Assembly (NCBI GenBank): GCA_014218235.1
Contig: CM024760.1
Coordinates: 142,615,245-142,679,244, forward strand
Length of the DNA: 64,000 nucleotides
Source: Colocasia esculenta
Taxonomy: Eukaryota > Streptophyta > Magnoliopsida > Alismatales > Araceae
Direction: 5' to 3'
Below the pieces are notes generated by a model, which saw nothing but the letters and a program-made list of their open reading frames with translations, did not search any database and was not told the origin of the DNA. The first letter of the stretch is position 1; each line of letters starts with the position of its first letter. The position numbers and the translations under genes were made by a program. Below are positions 42,730 to 53,767 of the stretch, in pieces.

Positions 42730-44794
42730 TGTAACGTTCTGACCGTTCGAATCGTTCTTGTGTGGACGTGGAGGCCAGTGTATGGCCGATGACATGTGTG
42801 TAGCATGTGATTTCCGCAGGTTTTGAGGTTTTGCCCAAAGCATTCTTTGTTTCTCGGTTGCTAACGCGGTCGTTTTGAGGGTCGAGATGGTATTGCGACA
42901 GTGAGGAGTGTCGCGATATGATCGCGACAGTCTGTAGCGTCGTGTTCATAAAACCGCCATTGTAAGTAATCGGGTGTCGTCAGCGGATTAAGGCGACAGT
43001 CTTGAACATCGCGATTAGATCGCGGTCGTGTAGAGTGTGGCGATCTTACCTGCGTTGTGTTTTTAAGTAACCCTAGCAGAACAGAGCAGATGAAAGCTCT
43101 GTTCGGCCAGAGGGTTTTGCTGTGGGATTTTGGGTGATTCGGCTTGCTAGAGCTCGGTTCGACGAGTTTCCACCGCGAGGACGTTGCGTGGAGCGGAAGG
43201 AACCTCGTACGGGCTTCGTTCTTCGTATTCTTCGCAAAGGTAGGGAGATTTCCTATCGTTTGATCCATGAATGGTTCGTGTGATGTGGATAATGCATTTA
43301 ATGCTTTCTAAACAATAGATGGTATGTTTAGGATCACATTAAAGCATGAAAATGGACTGAAACTATAGGTTTTAATGAGTTTGGGGTGATCCGGATGAGG
43401 GATTCTGGAACAGGGTTCGCACCTGCTATCATGGTCGCTCTGAGAGCCGCGATCAGGTCGCGACACCGCGAGCTGTCGCGTTCTGAAGGCGGTCTATCGT
43501 GCCGCCGCGACAACAGCCGAATGTTGTCTTTCGAGCATAAATATTTGTGTAGGATTATCTGTTCAGCACAGTTTATGTTATATGGTGATAGAAAGAGGTG
43601 CATTGGCACTCTCTACGCTCGAGGAGCGTGTGGTGTGTGGTTTACTTATTGTTCACACGATTTACGAGAAGGTTTCACGTGGCTTGAGCGTTGCGCACGT
43701 GGTTTCTGTGTACGTAGTGTGTAGTTTGACGCCTTCCGTGGATACCTCCTCAGTTGGGAGCCCCAGGTTTTGTGTGAGCCAGGCACGTGAGTGCTCGGGG
43801 CTTGTCCCGGTACTGGGTACCGACGAGGTCTTGTCGTCTTCCTAGACACCCTCACTCTTGTGTTGAGTAGTACGTCCGGCTGAGGGAAAGACGGTAGTGG
43901 GACAGCGACTAGAGAGTTGGTTGTGTTGTCGCTTGTAGAGCGCTCGTAGTTGGGGGAGACGGACACCAGCAGACGTACTGGACCCCAGCTAGTCCTGTTT
44001 TCTAGTGCCTCACTTTAGGGAGCTCAGGCCAGAGTCCCTAAGGGTGTTAGGCATGGACCTGCGTGGTGTGTGACCTGCAGGTTGTGGTGGTTTAGTTGGA
44101 CTCCACAGTTCTTTGTACTTGTTTAGTGGAGCGGCAGCTGGACCTTTCGTCCGTGGCTGCGAGACTGAGAGGTGGTCCTGTGTGGTTTGTCCGAGTCAGT
44201 AACTGGTGTCGCGAACCAGTTGACGTGGCTCGAGTGTGGCGTTTTCTCTACAGTAGCTCGTACACTTGTTTGGTGTTGCCGTTTATTTAATTACGTTGTT
44301 CCTATTAAGCGGAAAGTGGTAAGTTATACTTACAGTTTTATATCCTGCTTGTTATTATTATAAATTGTTAGTGTAGCACTTCCTGCTTTGCTACTTGTGA
44401 TGGTTTGGTCGGTTTCTAGGGAGTTTCCCTACTGAGCCAGTGACACGTGAGGCTCACCCTTACCTCCTACCAGGTGAGGGAGATCCAGAGATTTCGTGTC
44501 CATCGTCTAGTGGAGGGTCTGCACCACCAGCAGTGTAATTCTACTTTTCTGTTGTGCACCTCGGGGTATGCCCCAGGTTCTGTTGTAGTTTGGCTACAGT
44601 TGTGCTATGGCTATGTATATTTCATGTTAATATTTGTGGGATTGGCAGATCTTATGAATGTTGAGTTGTTTCCTCTATATTTCTACGGACTCGTGGTTTG
44701 ATATCCCTTGCGAGGCTTCGGCCCGTTCGCAGGAGGTGGACTCGAATCAGGCTTGCTATCAGGTTAGCGGGTCTGATTGGCGAGAACCGTCACA
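42730..44794 (+). repeat. 5' LTR of nested gypsy
   Basis: It starts TGTAACGTTCTGAC, ends AACCGTCACA, and is followed at once by the PBS. It contains two TCGCGA dyad clusters (about 42864-43038 and 43429-43505) whose words are more decayed than in the 3' LTR. Most differences between the two LTRs are transitions. Confidence 0.96.
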
Positions 44795-44796
44795 GT

Positions 44797-44808
44797 TGGT
44801 ATCAGAGC
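44797..44808 (+). other. Primer-binding site, initiator tRNA-Met
   Basis: TGGTATCAGAGC is the standard sequence complementary to the 3' end of plant initiator tRNA-Met, two bases after the 5' LTR end. Confidence 0.95.
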
Positions 44809-44944
44809 AAGGTCCGTAAGAGTATAAAGGAATTGGAAATACATAGCCATGTCTTTACTGTAACCCATTGCTGGTAGTAACCCTGATTTTGTATTGATTT
44901 CTTGTGTATTGTGTTGTTGGAATAATATTTGTGTAGGTTTAGTA

Positions 44945-46195
44945 ATGGCCGAAAGGAGAGATGTGGGAGGTGATGGAGAAGGATCAGGAGGGGATCCTAC
45001 CCAGAGGATGATGGAGAGGATTTGGGAGAGTTTGACAGAAATTCGAGTGAGATTGGATCAGCAACCACCGGTACAATCAGCGGCAGTAGTACCACCATTA
45101 CCAGAGGAGGCAGTACCAGTAGCTCCAGTTCCATTTCCACCCGGAGTAGAGGTACCTCCTGTAGCACCTGTACAATCGGCAGTTCCAGTGAGACCAGTTA
45201 ATAGAGAGGAGACTACGGTGCTTGTGAAGCAGTTTTTGAGATTGCAACCCCCTACGTACTCGGGAGGCCCCAACCCGGATACAACGGAACATTGGATACA
45301 TGAGATTGAGAGGGTTTTTGCAATAATGAGGTGTCCTCAAGAAGACAGAGTATTACTTGCGGCATATCAGTTACGAGGGTTTGCGCAGGAATGGTGGCGG
45401 CTGAAGATGCAGACAGTCTTTACAGGCAGGGTGGAGGATACTATCCTATGGCCGGAATTCTTGTCAGTCTTTAATGATTCCTTCTTCCCAATGCAAATTC
45501 AGCAAATGAAGAGAGAGCAATTTAGGACATTTCAGCAAGGGAATCTTTCAATGCTTGAATATCAGATGAGATTTATAGCTTTGAGTAGGTATGCCCCATA
45601 TGTTGTGACAGATAACACAATGATGGTGGAATACTTTATTTGAGGTCTGAGGCCGGAATTGCAAGATGCAGTGATTCCATTGATGTGTAGAACAGTGGAA
45701 GAGGCAGCTCAGCGAGCAGCAGTACTTGAGAGGACTGTTCGGGCCAGGCAAGGGCAGTCTCAGGCAGGTGGATTAGGTTCAGGTAGCTTTCGGTATCCGC
45801 AACCGTCAGAAGGAAGTAGTAAGGGAAAAGCACCTTCCGGAGCTTCTTCATCATCTGGAATAGGAAAATGGGGTAAGCAGATTAAGAAATTATTCCAAGG
45901 AGGCCGAGGTAGAGGCAGGCAGCAGGGTTTTCCGCAGGGAGGTTTTCAGCAGGGTCGTGGTTATAGGCCACCTGTTCCGGAAGAGTCCCAGCAGAGTACG
46001 GCAGGGCAGCCATCGGTACCTCCATCTTTCAGATGTTATAATTGTGGATAGCCAGGACATTTAGCAAGAAATTGCCCATATCCTCGAGAGCAGACTTATG
46101 GTAGAGGTATTCAACCGCAGCAGCAGCAGCCTTTTCAGCGGTCAGCAGAGCAGGGTAGAGGTTCACCATATCAAAGAGGAGGACGGGGTCGAGTA
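44945..46195 (+). pseudogene. Nested gypsy gag
   Basis: The ATG at 44945 (MAERRDVGGDGEGSGGD) suits the gag start. A Pro/Val-rich region follows, then the Retrotrans_gag core (WIHEIERVF, YQLRGFAQEWW, REQFRTFQQGNLSMLEY). After a Gln/Gly-rich basic stretch comes a CCHC zinc knuckle at about 46034-46075 (CYNCG, stop, then PGHLARNC). Stops are TGA at 45641 and TAG at 46049; the latter lies inside the knuckle. The frame is otherwise unbroken into pol. Gag would form the particle and bind RNA. Confidence 0.93.
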
Positions 46196-49100
46196 ATGGC
46201 TATTACTAGAGCTCAAGCGGAAGCATCTAATCTTGTTGAAGGTATTCTACCTTTCTTTGATTTCACTGCTAAAGTATTAATTGATCTCGGTGCTTCTCAT
46301 TCATTTATTTCCGAAGATTTTCTGGATAGCATGGTACATCCTTTAGAAGAGAAATTTTGTGAGTTGGTAGTGGAAATTCCCTCAGGAGGGTATTTGTTGA
46401 CTTCTTGCTTTTTAGAAGATGTTCCAATAGTGATTCATGGAAATCAAATGCCTGCAACATTATATGCTTTAACATTGAAAGAATATGATGTGATTTTGGG
46501 AATGGATTGGTTAGAGGCCTACGGGGCATTGGTTGATTGTAGAAAGAAGAGGGTCAGGTTTTGCCGACCCGGTGGTGAGGCATTTGAATTTCAAGGTATG
46601 CCTTTTTACACTCCCAAGTTTATTATTTCTGCATTTAGAGCTAGAAAGTTAATTAATGCGGGATGTGTAGCGTATCTTGCTTCTGTTAGTTTAGTTGAAT
46701 CTGATAAGTCTGTAGATTCAGTGCCAGTGGTTAGAGAATTTGCAGATGTGTTTCCAGATGAGTTACCAGGTTTAGCTCCGCGTAGAGAAGTGGATTTTAC
46801 AGTGGAATTGCAACCAGGCAGTTTACTTATTTCTAAGGCACCATATAGAATGGCTCCAGCAGAATTGAAGGAATTGAAGAAGCAATTGCAGGAATTGTTG
46901 GAAAAAGGTTTTATCAGGCCTAGTCAATCACCTTGGGGAGCGCCAGTGTTATTTGTTAGAAAGAAAGATGGTAGTCTAAGAATGTGTATAGACTACAAGC
47001 AGCTGAATAAAGTTACAATTAAGAATAAGTATCCACTTCCTAGGATTAATGATTTGTTTGATCAACTACAATCAGCTAAAGTGTTTTCCAAGATAGATTT
47101 GAGATCAGGATATCATCAATTACGGATCAGAGAAGAGGATATTGAGAAATCAGCTTTTCGGACCAGGTATGGGCATTATGAATTTGTTGTGATGCCTTTC
47201 GGATTGACAAATGCACCTGCAGTATTTATGAATTTAATTAATAGAATATTTCATCAGTACTTGGATCAGTTCATAGTGGTTTTTATTGATGATATATTAG
47301 TCTATTCGGCATCAAAAAAAGAGCATGCAGATCATTTGCGGATTACTTTACAGATATTGAGAGATCATCAGTTATTTGCTAAGTTTAATAAATGTGAATT
47401 CTGGTTGAAGGAGATTCAGTTTTTGGGTCATGTGATATCAGGTGAAGGTATTGCAGTAGATCCAGCTAAAGTTGAGGCAGTAATGAAATGGGAAGAGCCG
47501 AGGACAGTGTTTGAGATTAGGAGTTTTCTGGGTTTGGCAGGTTATTACAGAAGATTTATCCAAGACTTTTCCAAGATAGCGGCACCAATGACGAGGTTAA
47601 CAAGGAAAGGTGTTCCTTTTGTGTGGTCTTCGGAATGTAGGCGCAGTTTTACAGAGTTGAAGAAGAGGTTAACATCAGCACCAGTTTTAGAGATTCCATC
47701 GGGAAGTGGTGGATTTGTTCTATATGTAGATGCATCCAAGAGAGGTTTGGGTGCAGTATTGATGCAGCATAGTAAAGTGATTGCTTATGCCTCCAGGCAA
47801 TTGAAGAAGCATGAGGAGAATTACCCAACTCATGATCTAGAGCTAGCAGCGGTTGTCTTTGCATTGAAAATTTGGCGACATTATTTGTATGGTGAAAGAT
47901 TTGAAATTTTCACTGATCATAAGAGTTTGAAATATATTTTCTCTCAAAAAGATTTGAATCTAAGGCAATGCAGATGGATGGAATATTTAAAAGATTATGA
48001 CTTCAATTTGGCATATCATCCAGGAAGAGCAAATGTGGTGGCAGATGCATTGAGCAGAAAAGTGGTTATGAATCAACTTATGATCAGAGAATGGAAACTT
48101 TATGAGAATGTGGCGGAGAATTCTTTATATGTGCCAAGCAGTCAGCGCAGAGCAATACTAGCGACTAATGCAGTAGAGTCTTCTCTTTACTGGCAGATAG
48201 TAGAGGCACAAAGAGCTGATGCTAATTTAGCAGACATTCTTAGAATGGATGAAGTGAATTTGGGGCGTGATAATGTGGCTAGATTGAAAGGAAGATTGTA
48301 TGTTCCAGAAGATGCTGAAATTAGACAGAAAGTTTTAGAGGAAGCTCATAGATCAAGGTATACTATCCATCCAGGTAGCACTAAAATGTATTAAGATATG
48401 AAAAAGCATTTTTGGTGGCCGCATATGAAAAGAGAAATTGCAGAATTTATAAACAGATGTGCAGTATGTCAGCAAATAAAAGCAGAGCATCAGAAACTAG
48501 GAGGATTGTTACAACCATTACCCATTCCGCAGTGGAAGTGGGATGATATAGCAATGGATTTCATAGTTGGTTTGCCCAGTTCATCAGGTCATAATGCAAT
48601 ATGGGTTTTTGTGGATAGATTGACCAAGGTTTGTAGATTACTACCAGTTAGTATGACTTGGTCAGTTGATAGATTAGCTAAGTTGTATTTGGAAAGAATT
48701 GTACCTTTGCATGGAATACCAGTTACTATAGTTTCAGATCGAGATCCTCGATTTACTTTAGGTTTTTGGAGGAGTTTACAAAGAGTTGTCGGCACAGAGC
48801 TAAGGTATAGTTCAGCTTATCATCCGCAAACAGATGGGCAGACAGAAAGAACAATTCAGACTATTGAAGATTTGTTACGAGCTTGCTGTCTTGTGTGGGG
48901 AGGCATTTGGGAGCGTCATTTGGGTCTGGTTGAGTTTGCATATAATAACAGTTATCATTCAAGTATTGAAATGGCACCTTATGAAGAATTGTATGGAAGA
49001 CCGTGTAGATCACCGTTAAATTGGCATGAAGTAGGTGAAAGGCAGGTTTTGGGCCCAGAATTAGTTCGTCAATGTGCAGAAACAGTGAGATTCATCCAAG

Positions 49101-49360
49101 AGAAATTGAAAACAGCTCAGAGTCGCCAGAAGAGTTATGCAGATGTTAGACGCAGACCATTACAGTTTGAAGTAGGTGATTATGTATTTCTAAAGGTATC
49201 TCCTACTAAAGGTGTATTAAGATTCAGTAAGAAAGGTAAATTGAGCCCGAGATATGTTGGACCGTTTCAAATCAAGGAAAGATTGGGTGAAACAGCCTAT
49301 AGATTAGATTTGCCAGCAGATTTCACGGATGCGCATGATTTTTTCATGTCTCAATGTTAA
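46196..49360 (+). pseudogene. Nested gypsy pol: protease, RT, RNase H, integrase
   Basis: The protease region has LIDLGASHSFIS (46276-46310); the usual D-S/T-G is here D-L-G. RT runs from about 46830 (YRMAPAELKEL) through FSKIDLRSGYHQ to the FIDD box at 47282-47293, the accepted gypsy variant of YVDD. RNase H follows (YVDASKRGLGAVL near 47725 to DALSRK near 48045). Integrase has the H2C2 zinc site (HRSRYTIHPGS ... CAVCQQIK), then MDFIVGLP, VSDRDPRF and YHPQTDGQTERTIQTIED (48555-48870). A TAA stop at 48392 falls inside the zinc site. A one-base loss near 49340 ends the frame at 49358; the tail continues in the next frame. Confidence 0.96.
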
Positions 49361-49590
49361 GGAAATATATCAAGGACCCATCCCAAGTTGTCAGCTATCA
49401 AAGAGATGATTTGAAGCCGGATATGACAATGCCGGAGTATCCAGTGCAAATTTCAGGCCACAGAACTCAAAAACTCAGGAATAAGGAAATTGAGTTAGTA
49501 AAGGTCAGATGGGAGAATAGACAAGGTGGTGAAGATACTTGGGAATTAGCAGAAGAAATGAGAAAGGCATATCCATATTTATGTGAGTAA
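49354..49590 (+). pseudogene. Nested gypsy integrase tail, chromodomain-like
   Basis: Frame-shifted continuation of integrase, starting at MLRKYIKDPSQVV. It includes RTQKLRNKEIELVKVRWENR and ends EEMRKAYPYLCE. The VRW and W-E pattern matches the divergent chromodomain of Tekay-type elements, which targets integration to chromatin marks. It corresponds residue by residue to the tail at 2380-2613. Confidence 0.9.
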
Positions 49591-49696
49591 GTTTTATTCT
49601 TTTAAGGTGATAGTATCATGTTAGTTAAATTGAAATTCTGATAGTTGGCTTTTGATTTTAATTTCGAGGACGAAATTTGTTTTTAGGTGATAGTAA

Positions 49697-51761
49697 TGTA
49701 ACGTTCTGACTGTTCGGATCGTTCTTGTGTGGACGTGGAGGCCAGTGTATGGCCGATGACATGTGTGTGGCAGGTGATTTCCGCAGGTTTTGAGGTTTTG
49801 CCCAAAGCATTCTCTGTTTCTCGGTTGCTAACGCGGTCGTTTTGAGGGTCGCGATGGTATCGCGACAGTGAGGAGTGTCGCGATATGATCGCGACAGTCT
49901 GTAGCGTCGCGTTCATAAAACTGCCATTGTAAGTAATCGGGTGTCGTCAGCGGATTAAGGCGACAGTCTTGAGCGTCGCGATTAGATCGCGGTCGTGTAG
50001 AGTGTCGCGATCTTACCTGCATTGTGTTTTTAAGTAACCCTAGCAGAACAGAGCAGATGAAAGCTCTGTTCGGCCAGAGGGTTTTGCTGTGGGATTTTGG
50101 GTGATTCGGCTTGCTAGAGCTCGATTCGACGAGTTTCCACCGCGAGGACGTTGCGTGGAGCGGAAGGAACCTCGTACGGGCTTCGTTCTTCGTATTCTTC
50201 ACAAAGGTAAGGAGATTTCCTATCGTTTGATCCATGAATGGTTCGTGTGATGTGGATAATGCATTTAATGCTTTCTAAACAATAGATGGTATGTTTAGGA
50301 TCACATTAAAGCATGAAAATGGACTGAAACTATAGGTTTTAATGAGTTTGGGGTGATCCGGATGAGGGATTCCGGAACAGGGTTCACACCTGCTATCGCG
50401 GTCGCTCTGAGAGCCGCGACCAGGTCGCGACACCGCGAGCTGTCGCGTTTTGAAGGCGGTCTATCGTGCCGCCGCGACAACAGCCGAATGTTGTCTTTCG
50501 AGCATAAATATTTGTGTAGGATTATCTGTTCAGCACAGTTTACGTTATATGGTGATAGAAAGAGGTGCATTGGCACTCTCTACGCTCGAGGAGCGTGTGG
50601 TGTGTGGTTTACTTGTTGTTCACGCGATTTACGAGAAGGTTTCACGTGGCTTGAGCGTTGCGCACGTGGTTTCTATGTACGTAGTGTGTAGTTTGACGCC
50701 TTCCGTGGATACCTCCTCAATTGGGAGCCCCAGGTTTTGTGTGAGCCAGGCACGTGAGTGCTCGAGGCTTGTCCCGGTACTGAGTACTGACGAGGTCTTG
50801 TCGTCTTCCTGGACACCCTCACTCTTGTGTTGAGTAGTACGTCCAGTTGAGGGAAAGACGGCAGTGGGACAACGACTAGAGAGTTGGTTGTGTTGTCGCT
50901 TGTAGCGCGCTCGTAGTTTGGGGAGACAGACACCAGTAGACGTACTGGACCCCAGCTAGTCCTGTTTTCCAGTGCCTCACTTTAGGGAGCTCAGGCCAGA
51001 GTCCCTAAGGGTGTTAGGCATGGACCTGTGTGGTGTGTGACCTGCAGGTTGTGGTGGTTTAGTTGGACTCCACAGTTCTTTGTACTTGTTTAGTGGAGCG
51101 GCAGTTGAACCTTTTGTCCGTGGCTGCGAGACTGAGAGGTGGTCCTGTGTGGTTTGTCCGAGTCAGTAACTGGTGTCGCGAACCAGTTGACGTGGCTCGA
51201 GTGTGGCGTTTTCTCTACAGTAGCTCGTACACTTGTTTGGTGTTGCTGTTTATTTAATTACGTTGTTCCTGTTAAGCGGCAAGTGGTAAGTTATACTTAC
51301 AGTTTTATATCCTGCTTGTTATTATTATAAATTGGTAGTGTAGCACTTCCTGCTTTGCTACTTGTGATGGTTTGCTTGGTTTCTAGGGAGTTTCCCTACT
51401 GAGCCAGTGACACGTAAGGCTCATCCCTACCTCCTACCAGGTGAGGGAGATCCAGAGATTTCGCGTCCATCGTCCAGTGGAGGGTCTGCACCACCAGCAG
51501 TGTAATTCTACTTTTCTGTTGTGCACCTCGGGGTATGCCCCAGGTTCTGTTGTAGTTTGGCTACAGTTGTGCTATGGCTATGTATATTTCATGTTAATAT
51601 TTGTGGGATTGGCAGATCTTATGAATGTTGAGTTGGTTCCTCTATATTTCTACGAACTCGTGGTTTGATATCCCTTGCGAGGCTTCGGCCCGTTCGCGGG
51701 AGGTGGACTCGAATCAGGCTTGCTATCAGGTTAGCGGGTCTGATTGGCGAGAACCGTCACA
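49697..51761 (+). repeat. 3' LTR of nested gypsy with phased TCGCGA dyads
   Basis: Same length and ends as the 5' LTR. TCGCGA-type word starts: 49831/49849, 49860/49878, 49889/49907, 49958/49976, 49987/50005; then 50396/50414, 50425/50443, 50454/50472. Every dyad is spaced 18 bp, and neighbouring dyads in a run are 11 bp apart, so the period is 29 bp. The PPT before it is weak (AGGTGATAGTAA). Confidence 0.96.
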
Positions 51762-51766
51762 GGTTG

Positions 51767-51997
51767 GCTTGAGGACTGGATGTAGGACTTCCATGTGGGA
51801 AGGGCCGAACCAGGATAAATCCCTTGTGCATTTATTTGTGTGATTGTTTCCGCCAAGTTTACACTTGAATCACATACACGACACTTAGTACTAACATATC
51901 TATTTAGTGCTATGTTTTTCAGAAGAAAATTTTCAAAACATAGAAAGTCCTATCCACCCCCCCTCTAGGACTGTTTCTCAGCCATTTCGATCCAACA
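51767..51997 (+). repeat. SIRE-1 3' LTR, second part
   Basis: It resumes at GCTTGAGGACTGGATG after the second GGTTG and ends ...GATCCAACA at 51997, followed by AAGGT. It matches 31743-31938 of the 5' LTR and adds the last roughly 35 bp that the 5' LTR has lost. Confidence 0.93.
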
Positions 51998-52100
51998 AAG
52001 GTCATGAAGTACAAAAAGTTTTTCAATAATGATTAGGGGTCATGCATTTCCAAGGTACTCTGAAAAAGTAATGTCTTTAGTTATTACAGAAATACATCCT

Positions 52101-53334
52101 TTATAAATTACACATGTCTAGCTCTCTTCGGAGAGAGATGAATCTCTCTTCAGGTAGGGCTTTTGTAAAGATGTCTGCTAACTGATTTTCAATTTCTACG
52201 AATGAAATGCTAATATTACCATTTGCTACATGATCTCTAATGAAATGATACTTAACCTCAATATGTTTGATTCTTGAATGTTGTACTAGATTCTTTGTGA
52301 GATTGATTGCACTGGTGTTGTCACATAATAGGGGTATAAATATGATGTTTAGACCACAATCCTCAAGTTGTTGTTTGATCCATAGTAGTTGAGTGCAGCA
52401 ACTCCCAACGACAACATATTCAACTTCAGTTGTTGACAAGGCCACAGAGTTTTGCTTTCTTGAGGTCCAGGAGATCAAGCACCCTGTAAGAAATTGACAA
52501 AACCACTGGTGCTTTTTATATCCACTCTGCATTCAGCATAATCAACATCAACATAACCAATTAAACTCATCTTACATGATTTTGGATACCATAGTCCTAA
52601 ATCACATGTATGTGCTAAATATCTAAAAATCCTTTTGACCGAAATTAAATGGGATTCTTTGGGATATGTTTGGTACCTAGCACACATACATACACTAAAT
52701 AAAGTGTCTGGTCTAGTAGCAGTTAAGTATAGTAGAGAGCCAACCATACCTCTATAAGATTTCTGATTTACTTTCTTACCTTGAGGATCACTGTCTAACC
52801 TGGTGGAAGTACTCATAGGAGTGGTCAGATGCTTTGCTTGTTCAAAACCAAACTTCTTTAGCAAATTCTTGATGTATTTGGTCTGATTAATGTGGATTTC
52901 TTCCTTGTCTTATTTGATTTGGAGTCTAAGGAAGTAAGTCAATTCCCCTATCAAACTTATCTCAAATTCTCCCTGTATTAATTCTTCAAAATACTTGCAA
53001 AGAGATTCATTAGTAGCTCTGAAAATGATGTCATCATCATAAATTTACACAATTAAGGTATGTTGAGAGCATGATTTAATAGACAATGTGCTATCTACTT
53101 TGTCTCTAATAAAATCATGTTTTAAAAGAAATACACTTAGACTTTCATACCAAGGTCTAGGTGCTTGTTTCAGACCATATAGTGCCTTATGCAATATGAA
53201 AACATGATTAGGATGGTCTATGTCTTGAAAGCCAGGAGGTTGTTTAATATAGACTTCTTCTTTTATAAAACCATTTAAAAATGTAGATTTCACATCCATT
53301 TGAAACAATTTTAAATCACATGCAGATGCATATG
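52101..53334 (-). pseudogene. SIRE-2 RT and RNase H (minus)
   Basis: Minus-strand pol of the older SIRE-type element. RT pieces start at FQMDVKSTFLNGFIKEEVY (about 53306) and run through YGLKQAPRPWYESL. The catalytic-box region near 53040 is decayed, followed by MLKKFGFEQAKHL (52864). RNase H begins near 52530 after a frameshift (ALSTTEVEYVVVGSC) and ends DMCNL at 52101. It is interrupted upstream by the TRIM at 53340-53762. The gene then continues into the pol-env spacer, which SIRE-1 has split. Confidence 0.9.
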
Positions 53335-53339
53335 CTAAT

Positions 53340-53762
53340 TGTAGAGGTATTCTTTAATCCCACATTGAAAGATAGTGAGAACAAGTGTGTGCTTATCAGC
53401 AAGAGCCTCACCTCTTCTCCCAGAGGGCCCTTTTAAGGGACAAAACCCCAAGTATGGGGACAATACCTCTTGAGAGGCACACTTAAATCACGTCTCTTCA
53501 TTGGCGCCATATGTGGGAACGAATGAGAGGCCATGCGCCCTACCCGAGCGTCTCATCTTCATGAGACCCGCACACCCTTATCCTCACTGGGGGGGGGCTG
53601 TGTAGAGGTATTCTTTAGTCCCACATTGAAAGATAGTGAGAATAAGTGTGTGCTTATCAGCAAGTGCCTCACCTCTTCTCCCAAGAGGGCCCTTTTAAAG
53701 GACAAAACCCCAAGCATGGGAACAATACCTCTTGGGAGGCACACTTAAATCACATCTCTTCA
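53340..53762 (+). mobile_element. TRIM element, TSD CTAAT
   Basis: A 423-bp terminal-repeat retrotransposon in miniature. LTR1 is 53340-53500 (161 bp), LTR2 is 53601-53762 (162 bp), both TGTAGAGG ... CTCTTCA and highly similar. The 100-bp middle starts with a PBS-like TTGGCGCCATATGTGGGA and ends with a run of nine G (ACTGGGGGGGGGC), a PPT. CTAAT occurs on both flanks (53335-53339 and 53763-53767). No coding capacity, so it must have been moved by proteins of another element. It sits in SIRE-2 RT. Confidence 0.93.
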
Positions 53763-53767
53763 CTAAT

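Larger units (their letters stand above)
42730..51761 (+). mobile_element. Complete nested Ty3/gypsy element (Tekay-like), TSD GGTTG
   Basis: Flanked by GGTTG on both sides (42725-42729 and 51762-51766), it splits the SIRE-1 3' LTR. LTRs are 42730-44794 and 49697-51761, both 2065 bp. By-eye alignment gives about 60 substitutions, no indels and about 97% identity. It has an initiator-Met PBS, one gag-pol frame and a chromodomain-like tail after integrase, as in Tekay-lineage chromoviruses. It is the youngest-looking complete element in the window, yet not intact. Confidence 0.96.
29992..51997 (+). mobile_element. SIRE-1: SIRE/Maximus-type Ty1/copia element with nested gypsy
   Basis: The 5-bp TSD AAGGT flanks both ends (29987-29991 and 51998-52002). 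Order is 5' LTR, gag, protease, integrase, RT, RNase H, spacer, large env-like ORF, PPT and 3' LTR, which is the SIRE/Maximus layout. Without the nested gypsy (42730-51766) the element is about 13 kb. It inserted into SIRE-2, an older relative on the opposite strand. Many stops, frameshifts and the loss of the PBS make it inactive. Confidence 0.93.

Noticed and set aside
44894..45643. Gag start at 44894
   Set aside because: The first 17 codons of that frame are leader-like. The ATG at 44945 begins the acidic gag start and lies at the usual distance from the PBS.
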